A DNA stretch of 16,980 bases from Planctomycetia bacterium (GTDB lineage: Bacteria > Planctomycetota > Planctomycetia > Pirellulales > UBA1268), in the NCBI GenBank assembly GCA_009919445.1, contig RGBY01000025.1:1-16980 (forward strand). The letters run 5' to 3'. The position numbers and the translations under genes were made by a program. Positions 1-8,348 of the stretch are shown piece after piece. A model generated the notes under the pieces. The model had not been told where the DNA came from. It did not search any database and saw only the letters and a program-made list of their open reading frames with translations. The first letter of the stretch is position 1, and each line of letters starts with the position of its first letter.

Positions 1-1543
1 TCTGGCCATCAATGGTCAGACACCACGGGGTTCCGGCCTCATCCTGGCGTGCATAACGACGGCCTACTGACCCCTTGGCGTCATACATGCAGGGCATCCG
101 CTTCTTCAGTCGTTTGTAGAGGTCAATCGCCACCTCGGGCATGCCATCTTTCTTGACCAGCGGCAAGATAGCCGCCTTCAGCGGCGCCAGCCGTGGGTGA
201 AGTTTGAGTACGGTTCGCTCTCGAGGCTTGCCATTTTCATCAGGCACGTTGTCCTCATGGTAGGCATCACAGAGGAAGGCAAGCACAGCCCGGTCAGCCC
301 CAGCTGAAGGCTCAATGACATGCGGCACAAACCGCTCGCGGGTGACGTCATCAAAGTACGACAGATCACGGCCACTGCCCCGGTGTCGTGGCTTCCCATC
401 CGGCCCGGTCTCCAGCACCAACTCTCCATCCTGCCGAACCAGCTTGCCCTCCATGTGGCTGCGGAGGTCAAAATCACCCCGGTGGGCAATGCCTTCGAGT
501 TCGCCATATTCACCATCCGCGAGGAACGGAAAGGCATATTCGATGTCGGCAGTACCGCAAGAATAGTGGGCCAGTTCTGCAGCGTGGTGCTCCCGCAACT
601 GCAGACGGCCCTCGGTCAGGCCAAGGTTGAGGTACCAATTCCAGCGACGATCCCGCCAGAACTGATACCAGGCCCGTGAGTCATCGGGGCGGCAGAAGAA
701 CTCGATTTCCATCTGCTCAAACTCACGCGAGCGAAAGGTAAAGTTCCTCGGGGTGATCTCGTTGCGAAAACTTTTGCCAATCTGCCCAATGCCAAAGGGC
801 ACCCGCACTCGTGAAGTGTCGAGCACGTTTTTGAAATTGACGAAAATGCCCTGGGCTGTTTCCGGCCGCAGAAAGGCGCGGTCGTCATCGTCACCAGCAA
901 GGGCGCCGATCCGGGTCTCGAACATCAGGTTGAATTCCCGAGGCTCCGTGAGTGTGCCCGGCTCAGCGGCATCAGGGCCAAGGGCCTCGGCCAACGGAAT
1001 GGCCTCCGCTGGCGTCGTGCCCGCGAGTGGCACCACCTCACCAGACCAGACAATTTCATCAACTTGTTTGGCCCGGAGTTTGAAAAACTTCTGGGCACGG
1101 CCAACCAGATCAGCGGCTGCGTCATCCCCCGAAATATCGGTGGTAACAAAAACCTTTTGTTCACGGTAACTGGCCCAACGACCCTGCAGGTGGTCATAGC
1201 GATACCGCCGCTTTGACTCACGGCAGTCGACCATCCAGTCGTGGAACAGATCGAAGTGACCAGAGCATTTCCAGACCTGTGGATGCATGATGATCGTGCA
1301 GTCGAGGCCGGTCATCTCATACGGAGACGGTGCACCAGTCAGGGTGGCCAGTTCGTCATGCCCGGCGACCATATCCTGCCACCAGCACTCTTTCAGATTC
1401 CGCTTCAGTGCCACCCCCAGCGGGCCGTAGTCCCAAAAGCCGTTGAGTCCTCCATAAATCTCGCTCGATTGGAAGATAAACCCACGTCGCTTTGCCAGTG
1501 AAACAATACGATCCATTCGGGACTGATCAGCAGGTTTGTTCAT
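1..1543 (-). CDS. glyS: glycyl-tRNA synthetase (dimeric, eukaryote-like class IIa type), 3' end cut by window edge
   Basis: Charges tRNA-Gly with glycine in the cytoplasm. The reverse strand reads from an ATG at 1543 to the window edge, giving about 514 residues without a stop. Near the N-terminus are GFIFQSSEIYGG (about 21-32) and DYGPLG, the glycine-site signature of the alpha2-type enzyme. Class II motif 2 is present as FRNEITPRNFTFRSREF, and motif 3 as a GADRAVLAFL segment. The visible C-terminal part (APLKAAILPLVKKDG, then KGSVGRRYARQDEAGTPWC) is the anticodon-binding domain, so only a few dozen residues are probably missing. This is the single-chain enzyme, not the E. coli GlyQ/GlyS tetramer. 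The start is chosen because the conserved N-terminal motif begins soon after it; I see no clear Shine-Dalgarno sequence. It lies 140 bp downstream of comB on the same strand, so cotranscription is possible. Confidence 0.96.
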   Translation of the reverse strand, partial: MNKPADQSRMDRIVSLAKRRGFIFQSSEIYGGLNGFWDYGPLGVALKRNLKECWWQDMVAGHDELATLTGAPSPYEMTGLDCTIIMHPQVWKCSGHFDLFHDWMVDCRESKRRYRYDHLQGRWASYREQKVFVTTDISGDDAAADLVGRAQKFFKLRAKQVDEIVWSGEVVPLAGTTPAEAIPLAEALGPDAAEPGTLTEPREFNLMFETRIGALAGDDDDRAFLRPETAQGIFVNFKNVLDTSRVRVPFGIGQIGKSFRNEITPRNFTFRSREFEQMEIEFFCRPDDSRAWYQFWRDRRWNWYLNLGLTEGRLQLREHHAAELAHYSCGTADIEYAFPFLADGEYGELEGIAHRGDFDLRSHMEGKLVRQDGELVLETGPDGKPRHRGSGRDLSYFDDVTRERFVPHVIEPSAGADRAVLAFLCDAYHEDNVPDENGKPRERTVLKLHPRLAPLKAAILPLVKKDGMPEVAIDLYKRLKKRMPCMYDAKGSVGRRYARQDEAGTPWCLTIDGQ

Positions 1544-1683
1544 GGAGGTATCAGCAGTGATCTCGGGGGGTGACGCAAGCTGGTGCAGAGACACCGTGGT
1601 TGGCATCTCCGGCTGGCTGCGAGTGTAGTGGTCACAAGGAACCGAGGTCTACCGAGATCAGCCCCACCGGGGCGGAACCAGCC

Positions 1684-2475
1684 CTATGTTGCCCTCCCGT
1701 CATCCGGCAAGAGCCGCCCTGATCGCTCACACAGGCGGGGCACCAGATCAAACTGATCGACGGCTGCGGCCAGCGCGAGGTCAGTGGCCATACCGAGTTC
1801 AACCAAGTTGGCTCCCCCCGGCGCTCGCGAGAAGGCTTCGACCAGGTTTGCCATCGCATCAACTCCGGCACCGGTAAGTCGACGGAACGACGCCAGGGCG
1901 GCCTCACCACACTCATCGACCTGCAGTTCGGCAACTGGCCCGACTGCCCCGGCAGCATCCAAGATGGCCCCGGCTCCCAACAGATCTTCCTCGGTGACGC
2001 ATCCGTCAGTGCCAGCGCACACAAGGTGCACATCACCGGCCTCGCCGGCCAGCCGGAGAGCCGCTGCCGCCACGGCCGTGCGGTTGACAAGGCCGCCGAT
2101 GAGCACGTCACTGGCAGCATCACAGCGGGCAAGCGCGGCGGTGCCATTGGTGGTGGTGATGACGATCCCACGGCCAGCAACACGGGCTCGGTCATATTCT
2201 GCGGGGGAGTTCCCCAGATCAAAGTCTGCAAGAGGGATGCCGCCCCGCTCGCCGCCGAGCAGCGTATCTGCCGGCAACGACTGGCGAAAACGGCGGGCAA
2301 TAGCCACCTCGGCGGCCGGCAGCACAAATGCGGCCCCCTCGGCCAGAGCCGTGATAATCGTTGTCGAGGCCCGCAGAACGTCGATGATGATGGCAACACC
2401 TCCCGCCACAGCGTCAGGAGGCATATCATCTGGGAGTGGATGGCAGTGCCAACGAAGGCTTCGAGTGCTCGTCAC
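1684..2475 (-). CDS. comB: ComB family 2-phosphosulfolactate phosphatase
   Basis: 263 residues. In methanogens ComB is a Mg-dependent phosphatase that converts 2-phosphosulfolactate to sulfolactate in coenzyme M synthesis. Many bacteria carry homologues whose physiological substrate is unclear. Family motifs seen here are IDVLRAST (31-38), LLGGERGG (72-79), FDLGNSP (85-91), TTTNGT (107-112) and a later CAGTDG segment, all in expected order and at full family length. The start is a GTG at 2475, preceded by GAGG with six bases of spacing; the ATG five bases upstream is in another frame and hits a stop after one codon. It is divergent from the menaquinone genes and upstream of the glycyl-tRNA synthetase. 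No other coenzyme M or sulfolactate gene is visible, so the specific substrate here is inferred only from the family. Confidence 0.93.
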   Translation of the reverse strand: MTSTRSLRWHCHPLPDDMPPDAVAGGVAIIIDVLRASTTIITALAEGAAFVLPAAEVAIARRFRQSLPADTLLGGERGGIPLADFDLGNSPAEYDRARVAGRGIVITTTNGTAALARCDAASDVLIGGLVNRTAVAAAALRLAGEAGDVHLVCAGTDGCVTEEDLLGAGAILDAAGAVGPVAELQVDECGEAALASFRRLTGAGVDAMANLVEAFSRAPGGANLVELGMATDLALAAAVDQFDLVPRLCERSGRLLPDDGRAT

Positions 2476-2535
2476 GTCATTCCTCGCGGTCGTTCCTCAA
2501 GAGGGGTGCTGGCGGTCCGCTTGCGCCGCCTCACC

Positions 2536-3333
2536 ATGGTACCCGCTTGCCTGTCATTCCCTGGGCAGCGGCGTTTAAAAATCACGGGAGTCAGAACAAT
2601 CACCACCTCGTCCGCACCACCAGTCGACAAGAGCGGCCAGAAGGTTCGCGGCATGTTCGCCGAGATCGCGCCGCGATACGACGCCGTCAACCGGATGCTC
2701 TCCGGCGGCATCGACATCTGGTGGCGGCGAGTGACTGTCAGTCGGGCCGCCCCGCCGACGACCGGGGCCATCCTTGATATCTGCACGGGAACGGGCGATC
2801 TGGCGCTCGCCTACGCAGCGAAAGCTGGCCCCCGGGTTCGCGTAGTTGCCAGCGACTTCTGCCTGCCGATGCTTGACCGCGGTGTGGAGAAGTCGCGGGC
2901 GCGGGGCCTCCCGGTCGAGTGGGTGGAGGCCGATGCCATGGATCTCCCCTTTCCCGATGCGACCTTTGACCTCGTCACGGTTGCCTTCGGGCTGCGGAAC
3001 ATCGCTGAGACTGAACGGGGGCTGGCGGAGATGGCCCGGGTCTGCAAACCGGGAGGCCGACTTGCCATCCTCGAATTTTCTCTGCCGAGCAACCCCATCA
3101 TCCGGCGGAGTTACCTCTGGTATTTCCGTAACGTATTGCCCCGACTCGGTAACGCCGTTGCCCGCAACCATGCCGACGCTTATTCCTACTTAAACCAGAG
3201 CGTGGAAGAGTTTCCCTCAGGACAGGCCCTCGTTGAACTCATCACTGCCGCTGGCTTCGACCGGGTTGAGCAGATTCCGCTGTCATTTGGTATCGCCACC
3301 TTGTCAATTGCCACAAAGGGCACCGCCACATGA
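2536..3333 (+). CDS. ubiE: demethylmenaquinone/ubiquinone C-methyltransferase UbiE/MenG
   Basis: SAM-dependent methyltransferase that methylates the quinone ring in the last step of menaquinone synthesis. The signature SAM site DICTGTGDLALAY is clear. The family N-terminal segment VRGMFAEIAPRYDAVNRMLS and the middle segment TVAFGLRNIAETERGL are also present, followed by LAEMARVCKPGGRLAILEFS. Neighbouring mqnE indicates that the product is menaquinone, not ubiquinone. The 5' end is uncertain. ATG 2536 is the nearest upstream in-frame ATG but has no visible ribosome-binding site. ATG 2653 would remove part of the conserved N-terminus. An ATC at 2599 has GGGAG at 2586-2590, eight bases upstream, and would give a 244-residue protein of normal family length. 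The stop overlaps the ubiX start as ATGA, which suggests translational coupling. Confidence 0.95.
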   Translation: MVPACLSFPGQRRLKITGVRTITTSSAPPVDKSGQKVRGMFAEIAPRYDAVNRMLSGGIDIWWRRVTVSRAAPPTTGAILDICTGTGDLALAYAAKAGPRVRVVASDFCLPMLDRGVEKSRARGLPVEWVEADAMDLPFPDATFDLVTVAFGLRNIAETERGLAEMARVCKPGGRLAILEFSLPSNPIIRRSYLWYFRNVLPRLGNAVARNHADAYSYLNQSVEEFPSGQALVELITAAGFDRVEQIPLSFGIATLSIATKGTAT

Positions 3334-3941
3334 ATGACTCACCTGCCCTCCCTCTGGTTGTCGGCGTCACTGGCGCATCCGGGGCAATCTATGCCCGGCG
3401 GCTCCTTGAGGTGCTCCTTCAGGCCGACCGTGAAGTTCACCTCGTCATCAGCCCATCCGGGAAGGCCGTCTTTGAGCAGGAACTTGGTGTTGCCCTCGAC
3501 CTCGACCGCTTCTCTCTCGAGGCCTTCCTCGGAGTCGCACCACCAGCGACCGGGCGGTTGCACTATCACCACTACCTCAACCTGATGGCCCCCATCGCCA
3601 GCGGTTCGTTCCTTACTGGAGCAATGGTGATTTGCCCGTGCAGTGGCAGCACCCTGGCGGCTGTTTCCCATTCCATGGGCGAAAACCTCATCCACCGGGC
3701 CGCAGAAGTGCAGCTGAAGGAGCGTCGAAAGCTGGTTGTTGTGCCCCGGGAAACCCCACTGTCACTCCCCCAACTGCAGAACATGCAGGCAATTCATCAG
3801 GCCGGTGCTGTCGTTCTGCCTGCCGCTCCTGGCTTTTACCACGGGGCGGAATCGGTTGCTGATCTCGTGGACTTTGTGGTCGCTCGCATCTGTGACCAAC
3901 TCGGGGTGGTCAACAGCCTTGTCGCTCGGTGGGGAAGCTAA
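3330..3941 (+). CDS. ubiX: UbiX family flavin prenyltransferase
   Basis: 203 residues, normal family length. UbiX joins dimethylallyl phosphate to FMN, making prenylated FMN for UbiD-type decarboxylases. In futalosine-pathway organisms a UbiX/UbiD pair decarboxylates the dihydroxynaphthoate intermediate. Visible features are the flavin-binding N-terminal loop GVTGASGAIYA (12-22), the ICPCSGSTLAAVSHSMGENLIHRA-type segment with conserved PCS and NLI, and KERRKLVVVPRETPLS, which closes the active site. The ATG overlaps the ubiE stop by four bases, with AAGGG at 3316-3320 as a likely ribosome-binding site. The next gene begins five bases after its stop, so the three are surely one transcript. The partner UbiD-type decarboxylase is not in this window. 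Confidence 0.95.
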   Translation: MNDSPALPLVVGVTGASGAIYARRLLEVLLQADREVHLVISPSGKAVFEQELGVALDLDRFSLEAFLGVAPPATGRLHYHHYLNLMAPIASGSFLTGAMVICPCSGSTLAAVSHSMGENLIHRAAEVQLKERRKLVVVPRETPLSLPQLQNMQAIHQAGAVVLPAAPGFYHGAESVADLVDFVVARICDQLGVVNSLVARWGS

Positions 3942-3946
3942 GGCCC

Positions 3947-4858
3947 ATGGCGGCAACGCTGCGAACCTACCTGGAACTGGTGCGGTTTTCCCACACCATC
4001 TTTGCCCTTCCTTTCGCTGTGATGGCTGGACTGATTGCTGCACAGCGTGATGCCACGGAGTTCCCGGGAAGGCCAGGGGAACACTGGTTCTGGCTGGCCA
4101 TCGGCATTCTCGCCTGCATGGTCACAGCCCGGACCGCCGCCATGGCCTTCAATCGACTCGTCGATCGCGAAATCGACTCCCGCAACCCGCGGACGGCAGG
4201 TCGGCATCTTCCGGCTGGCCTGCTCCTGGTTGGCGACGTCACCCGCCTGGTGCTGATCTCCTCAGGTCTGTTCGTGGCGGCGACTCTCTTGTTTCTTCCC
4301 AACTGGCTGCCGCTGGCCCTCTCACTTCCAGTTCTCGCCTGGCTCCTGGGCTACAGTTACGCCAAACGTTTCACTCCGCTTGCCCACCTCTGGCTGGGAG
4401 CGGCCCTGGGGCTTGCCCCGCTGGCAGCCTGGATTGCCGTCAGGGGGCCATCCATTCTGGTCAATCCTGCAGACCTGCTCCCGGCCGCAGTCCTCGCCGC
4501 CGCCGTGACCACGTGGGTGGGTGGCTTCGATACCATCTACGCCTGCCAAGACGCCGAGTTTGATGCCGCTGAAAACCTGCAGAGCCTTCCCAGTCGCTTT
4601 GGTGTCGCCGGAGCACTCCGGATTGCTGCCGGGCTTCACCTGCTCACAGTCGTGTGCCTCGCCGCCCTACCAGTGGTGACGCCCGAGCTGGGCACGCTCA
4701 CTGGCTGGGCTGTCACCTTCATTGCTGGGCTGCTGCTCATTGAGCACCTGCTTGTCGGCCCCCGCGATCTTTCCCGGGTAAACCAGGCATTCTTTGGGGT
4801 AAATGCCGTTATCGGCCTGCTCCTGCTCGCCGCCATCGCTGCTGATTTATGGCTCTAA
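3947..4858 (+). CDS. mqnP: UbiA family prenyltransferase, MqnP-like
   Basis: 303 residues of integral membrane prenyltransferase. It transfers a polyprenyl chain to the naphthoate ring in the menaquinone pathway. Both aspartate-rich Mg-diphosphate motifs are present: NRLVDREID with N69, D73 and D77, and the second, D195-x2-Y-x2-QD-x2-FD ending at D206. Hydrophobic segments cover most of the chain, consistent with eight or nine transmembrane helices. I favour ATG 3947 because AAGG sits just upstream; a GTG at 3929 is in frame and would overlap ubiX by 13 bases. The name MqnP, rather than UbiA, is inferred from neighbouring mqnE and ubiX; sequence alone would only give the UbiA superfamily with 4-hydroxybenzoate-polyprenyltransferase-like motifs. 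Confidence 0.92.
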   Translation: MAATLRTYLELVRFSHTIFALPFAVMAGLIAAQRDATEFPGRPGEHWFWLAIGILACMVTARTAAMAFNRLVDREIDSRNPRTAGRHLPAGLLLVGDVTRLVLISSGLFVAATLLFLPNWLPLALSLPVLAWLLGYSYAKRFTPLAHLWLGAALGLAPLAAWIAVRGPSILVNPADLLPAAVLAAAVTTWVGGFDTIYACQDAEFDAAENLQSLPSRFGVAGALRIAAGLHLLTVVCLAALPVVTPELGTLTGWAVTFIAGLLLIEHLLVGPRDLSRVNQAFFGVNAVIGLLLLAAIAADLWL

Positions 4859-4873
4859 GCTTTCTGCCAAATT

Positions 4874-4904
4874 CGGTTACGGTTGCCCCTCCTTTCCGGT
4901 TACG
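4874..4904. repeat. pair of direct repeats CGGTTACG upstream of mqnE
   Basis: CGGTTACG occurs at 4874-4881 and again at 4897-4904, a start-to-start distance of 23 bp, close to two turns of DNA. The pair lies in the 94-bp gap between mqnP and mqnE. It could be a two-site operator or chance; no regulator is known for it from this sequence. Confidence 0.25.
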
Positions 4905-4952
4905 TCTACAAGAAGATTGCTTTCGCCCCGCCACTCACCCCTCAGAGGTGCC

Positions 4953-6086
4953 ATGATCTCCGCCGTCAAACCATCACTCGATCCGATCCGGGAGAAAGTC
5001 GAAGCCGGTGAACGGCTTAACGCTATCGAGGCCGAGAGCCTCTGGGATGAATCGATTGACCTGCACGAACTCGGCGAACTAGCCAACCTTGTCCGTGAAC
5101 GAAAAAACGGCAACGCCGGCTACTACAACATCAACACCCACCTCAACCCGACAAATGTCTGCGTGTATCGCTGCATCTTCTGCGCCTTCCGCGCCGACCT
5201 GCGGGAAGACCGCGGCTACTGGATGAATGACGAGCAGATACTGGCCCGGGGCCGCGAGGCCGTTGAGGCGGGCAGCACCGAGATGCATATCGTCGGGGGG
5301 CTCCACCACCAGAAGGATTACGACTGGTATCTGAACATCATTCGCATCCTGCATGACGCCTACCCTTCACTGCACCTGAAGGCCTGGACGCCGGTTGAGA
5401 TCAACTGGTTCTGTCACCTGACAAAAAGATCAAAACTCGACATCCTCACGGAACTGAAAGAAGCCGGCCTAGGCAGCCTGCCCGGGGGCGGTGCCGAGAT
5501 TTTCCATCCTGAGGTGCGTGACAAAATCTGCGAGCACAAGGCTGACACACAGGAGTGGTTTGAGATTCACCGCATCGCCCATTCAATTGGCCTGCGAAGC
5601 AATGCGACGATGCTCTACGGCCACATTGAGAATGCTTACCACCGGACTGACCATCTGATCAGGCTTCGGGATCTGCAGGACGAGACTGGTGGATTCCAGA
5701 CGTTCATCCCGCTCGCCTTCCACCCCGAGAACACCAAACTCGACACCATCCCCAAACCATCGGCTGCCATGAGCCTGCGAACCATGGCAATCAGTCGCAT
5801 CGTGCTCGACAATTTTGCCCACATGAAGGCCTACTGGATCATGCTGGGAATTGGCACCGCTCAGGCCGCCCTCGCCTACGGGGCTGATGACATCGACGGC
5901 ACCGTCCGACACGAACTGATCTACCACGATGCTGGTGCTGAAACCCCCGAGGTGCTCTCAGTCGATGAAATCAAACGGCTCATTCGTGAAGCGGGCCGAG
6001 AGCCGATTGAGCGGGACACGCTCTATCACCGCGTCGAACGTGATGGAAGCACCTGGCGATCAGCTGAGGCTATTTCGGCCGGATGA
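4953..6086 (+). CDS. mqnE: aminofutalosine synthase MqnE (radical SAM)
   Basis: 377 residues. MqnE is a radical SAM enzyme that joins the carboxyvinyl benzoate made by MqnA to SAM-derived adenosine, giving aminofutalosine, an early committed step of the futalosine menaquinone route. The 4Fe-4S motif CVYRCIFC has C70, C74 and C77 in CX3CX2C spacing. Further family features are EMHIVGGLHHQKDYDWY, LKAWTPVEINWF and LGSLPGGGAEIF, which distinguish it from the paralogue MqnC. The start at ATG 4953 has AGAGG at 4944-4948 close upstream and matches the family N-terminus. The open frame continues upstream to 4803, but that part overlaps mqnP and is not conserved-looking. The gap to mqnP is 94 bp, so this gene may have its own promoter or regulatory site. 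Confidence 0.96.
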   Translation: MISAVKPSLDPIREKVEAGERLNAIEAESLWDESIDLHELGELANLVRERKNGNAGYYNINTHLNPTNVCVYRCIFCAFRADLREDRGYWMNDEQILARGREAVEAGSTEMHIVGGLHHQKDYDWYLNIIRILHDAYPSLHLKAWTPVEINWFCHLTKRSKLDILTELKEAGLGSLPGGGAEIFHPEVRDKICEHKADTQEWFEIHRIAHSIGLRSNATMLYGHIENAYHRTDHLIRLRDLQDETGGFQTFIPLAFHPENTKLDTIPKPSAAMSLRTMAISRIVLDNFAHMKAYWIMLGIGTAQAALAYGADDIDGTVRHELIYHDAGAETPEVLSVDEIKRLIREAGREPIERDTLYHRVERDGSTWRSAEAISAG

Positions 6087-6179
6087 TCGCCTCGCTCTCA
6101 CCACGAGCGGGCACCATCATAAGCCAGCCGCATCTCTCTGCCGACGGCGGCACGGAGCCGACAGCCGTGGCCGGTCGGT

Positions 6180-8312
6180 TCAGCCGACTGTTTCGAGGCC
6201 CAGATTGAGGGTCTTTCCCCAGCGTCCCAGGAGCACCCGCTTGAGACGGTCGTAGGCAGGATCGTGAAGCGTGGGGTCGGCGGTGAAGATATCAAGGGCA
6301 TCCCTGCGGGCCTCAGCAACGACCGATCCATCCCGCAGAAGGTCTGCCAGATAGAGTGGCGGGGCCCCACTCTGCCGGCTGCCGAGAATATCTCCCGGCC
6401 CCCGCAGCAGCAGGTCCTGCTCGGCGAGTGCAAAACCATCGCTGGTGCTCACGAAAGCCTCGATCCGGGGTGCCGGCGTGGCCGTAGCCTCACTGACCGC
6501 CCCACAGATTCCCTGCACACGGCCCCTGGCGACCCGGCCACGCAACTGATGAAGCTGTGCCAGACCGAAGGCCTCGGCATCGAGAATGGTCATCAAGGTC
6601 GCCTGCGGCACATCGATTCCCACCTCAATCACACTGGTCGCCACCAATACGTCAAAGCGACCAGCACGGAAGTCGGCCATGATGCCAGCCTTGCGGTCAG
6701 GCTTCATCCGCCCGTGCAACAGCCCCAGCCGAAACGCTTCCAGCTCTCCGTTGGCGAGTGACTCAAATGCCGAAGAAATACTCGCCACATCCCGCCCCGA
6801 CTCATCGACCGTCGGCACCACGACATACCCCTGTCGCCCCTCGCGGAGTTTGCGGCGAAAGAAGTCCCACCACTGGTCAATCTGCTCAGCGCCAACGCGA
6901 TAGGTGGCGACCGGCTGCCGGCCCGGAGGCAATTCATCGATAACCGAAATATCAAGATCACCATAGACGGCATGGGCTACCGTGCGAGGAATCGGTGTAG
7001 CCGTCATGACGAGCATGTGCGGGTCACTCCCTCCCTGCCGGAGCAAGGCCCGCTGTAGCACACCAAAGCGATGCTGTTCATCAATCACCACCAGGCCAAG
7101 ATGGGCGAAGGCTGCCTCACTACAGATGAGGGCCTGCGTGCCAACAACCAGCTGAATATCTCCCGCGGCGATTCGATTGAGCAGTTTGCGACGAACCGCA
7201 GCCGGCTGCCCACCGACGAGCAGCCCAACTTCAAGTTCGGAGCCTCGCTCTGCCAGCAACGCCGTCAAAGTCTGGTAATGCTGCCGGGCCAGCAGTTCTG
7301 TCGGTGCCATGATCGCTGCCTGAAAGCGTGGTGGCGGCTCAGCAGATGCGTCGGCCTGCGGCGGTATGGCGGTGGCTGCGGTGGCTAGCATGCAGTAAGC
7401 CGCTACGGCTGTCTTGCCACTGCCGACATCCCCCTGCAACAGGCGGTTCATCGGCATCGGCTTCCGCATGTCAGCCGCGATTTCTTCGCAGACCCTGGCC
7501 TGCGCGGCCGTGAAGGGATGGGGAAACAATGCCTTGATCCGGTGATCGAGCCGGCTATCGATATCGATTGGAGGGGCGGCCTGCTGATGATCCTGACGGC
7601 CACGATGCAGCCGCAGGGCCAACTGCAGCATGAGCAGTTCCTGATAGACAAACCTTCGCCGGGCGGCCTCAAGGGCCTCCTGGCTTGCTGGCCGGTGGAG
7701 TGACCGGATCGCTTCGGCAATTGGCAGGAGACCCTTGGTGGCCAGGATCTGCTCTGGCAGCGATTCTTCCAGCCGATCAGCCGCCAGATCGAGTGCCGCC
7801 TGCACGGCCATGCGGACATGTGACTGCTGAACCCCGTCGGTCAATGGGTAGATTGCCAGCCACTCCACGGGGCTGGCATCCTCGTCATCATCGAGCCAAC
7901 GGACCTCTGGATGGGAAAATTCCCAGGCCGTCCCGTTGCCGCGTGGCTGCCCCGCCACGACCAGCCGGCGGCCAACGGTGAACCGTCCGGCCAGGAAGGG
8001 CATGTTGAACCAGACACAACGCACGGGGCCTTCGTCGGTGAGCACCTGCACAGCGAGCATCGACCGGCCGCGGGCCGTCGTTCGCAGAGCCGCATCCTGA
8101 ATGGTACCGGCAAGCGAGGCATGCGTTCCTTCCACCAAATCGTTGAGCCGATGCCCACCGGTAAAATCTCGGTAGTCACGGGGGAAATGCATGAGGGCAT
8201 CGCGAACCGTCTCAAGGCCGAGCCGAGCGAGTTTGGCCGCCCGCGTCGAGCCGACCCCCGGAAGCCGTTCCAGCCGCGTCGCCAGTTGGACTCCGGGCCC
8301 CGCCTCATCCAT
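6180..8312 (-). CDS. recG: ATP-dependent DNA helicase RecG
   Basis: 710 residues, full family length. RecG remodels stalled replication forks, unwinds Holliday junctions and R-loops, and works in recombination repair. The N-terminal wedge/OB region holds a helix-hairpin-like LPGVGSTRAAKLARLG (17-32). The helicase part has Walker A GDVGSGKT (294-301), the DEQHRFGV motif II (411-418), TATPIPRT (437-444), and motif VI QLRGRVARG (589-597). Near the C-terminus is the RecG-specific segment AEQDLLLRGPGDILGSRQSG. Motif VI has Ala where most RecG proteins have Gly. The ATG at 8312 is preceded by a GAGGGTGAG purine run and lies 36 bp after rnhA, so the two are likely one transcript. recG converges on mqnE with a 93-bp gap. 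Confidence 0.97.
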   Translation of the reverse strand: MDEAGPGVQLATRLERLPGVGSTRAAKLARLGLETVRDALMHFPRDYRDFTGGHRLNDLVEGTHASLAGTIQDAALRTTARGRSMLAVQVLTDEGPVRCVWFNMPFLAGRFTVGRRLVVAGQPRGNGTAWEFSHPEVRWLDDDEDASPVEWLAIYPLTDGVQQSHVRMAVQAALDLAADRLEESLPEQILATKGLLPIAEAIRSLHRPASQEALEAARRRFVYQELLMLQLALRLHRGRQDHQQAAPPIDIDSRLDHRIKALFPHPFTAAQARVCEEIAADMRKPMPMNRLLQGDVGSGKTAVAAYCMLATAATAIPPQADASAEPPPRFQAAIMAPTELLARQHYQTLTALLAERGSELEVGLLVGGQPAAVRRKLLNRIAAGDIQLVVGTQALICSEAAFAHLGLVVIDEQHRFGVLQRALLRQGGSDPHMLVMTATPIPRTVAHAVYGDLDISVIDELPPGRQPVATYRVGAEQIDQWWDFFRRKLREGRQGYVVVPTVDESGRDVASISSAFESLANGELEAFRLGLLHGRMKPDRKAGIMADFRAGRFDVLVATSVIEVGIDVPQATLMTILDAEAFGLAQLHQLRGRVARGRVQGICGAVSEATATPAPRIEAFVSTSDGFALAEQDLLLRGPGDILGSRQSGAPPLYLADLLRDGSVVAEARRDALDIFTADPTLHDPAYDRLKRVLLGRWGKTLNLGLETVG

Positions 8313-8348
8313 GGTTTCTCACCCTCGTGCCCGCAGCCACGGCCGCAG

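Noticed and set aside
2026..2535. Long N-terminal extension of the ubiE frame
   Set aside because: It lies antisense to comB and looks non-coding; the family part starts only near 2599-2653.
1784..2578. 264-codon plus-strand open frame opposite comB
   Set aside because: It is the antisense shadow of a clear ComB gene; the translation is Ala/Ser/Arg/Pro-rich with no family motif.
6149..6172. Hairpin after the recG stop (GGCACGG with CCGTGGCC, one bulge) as a terminator
   Set aside because: There is no T-run on either strand; several similar weak hairpins occur in this GC-rich gap.
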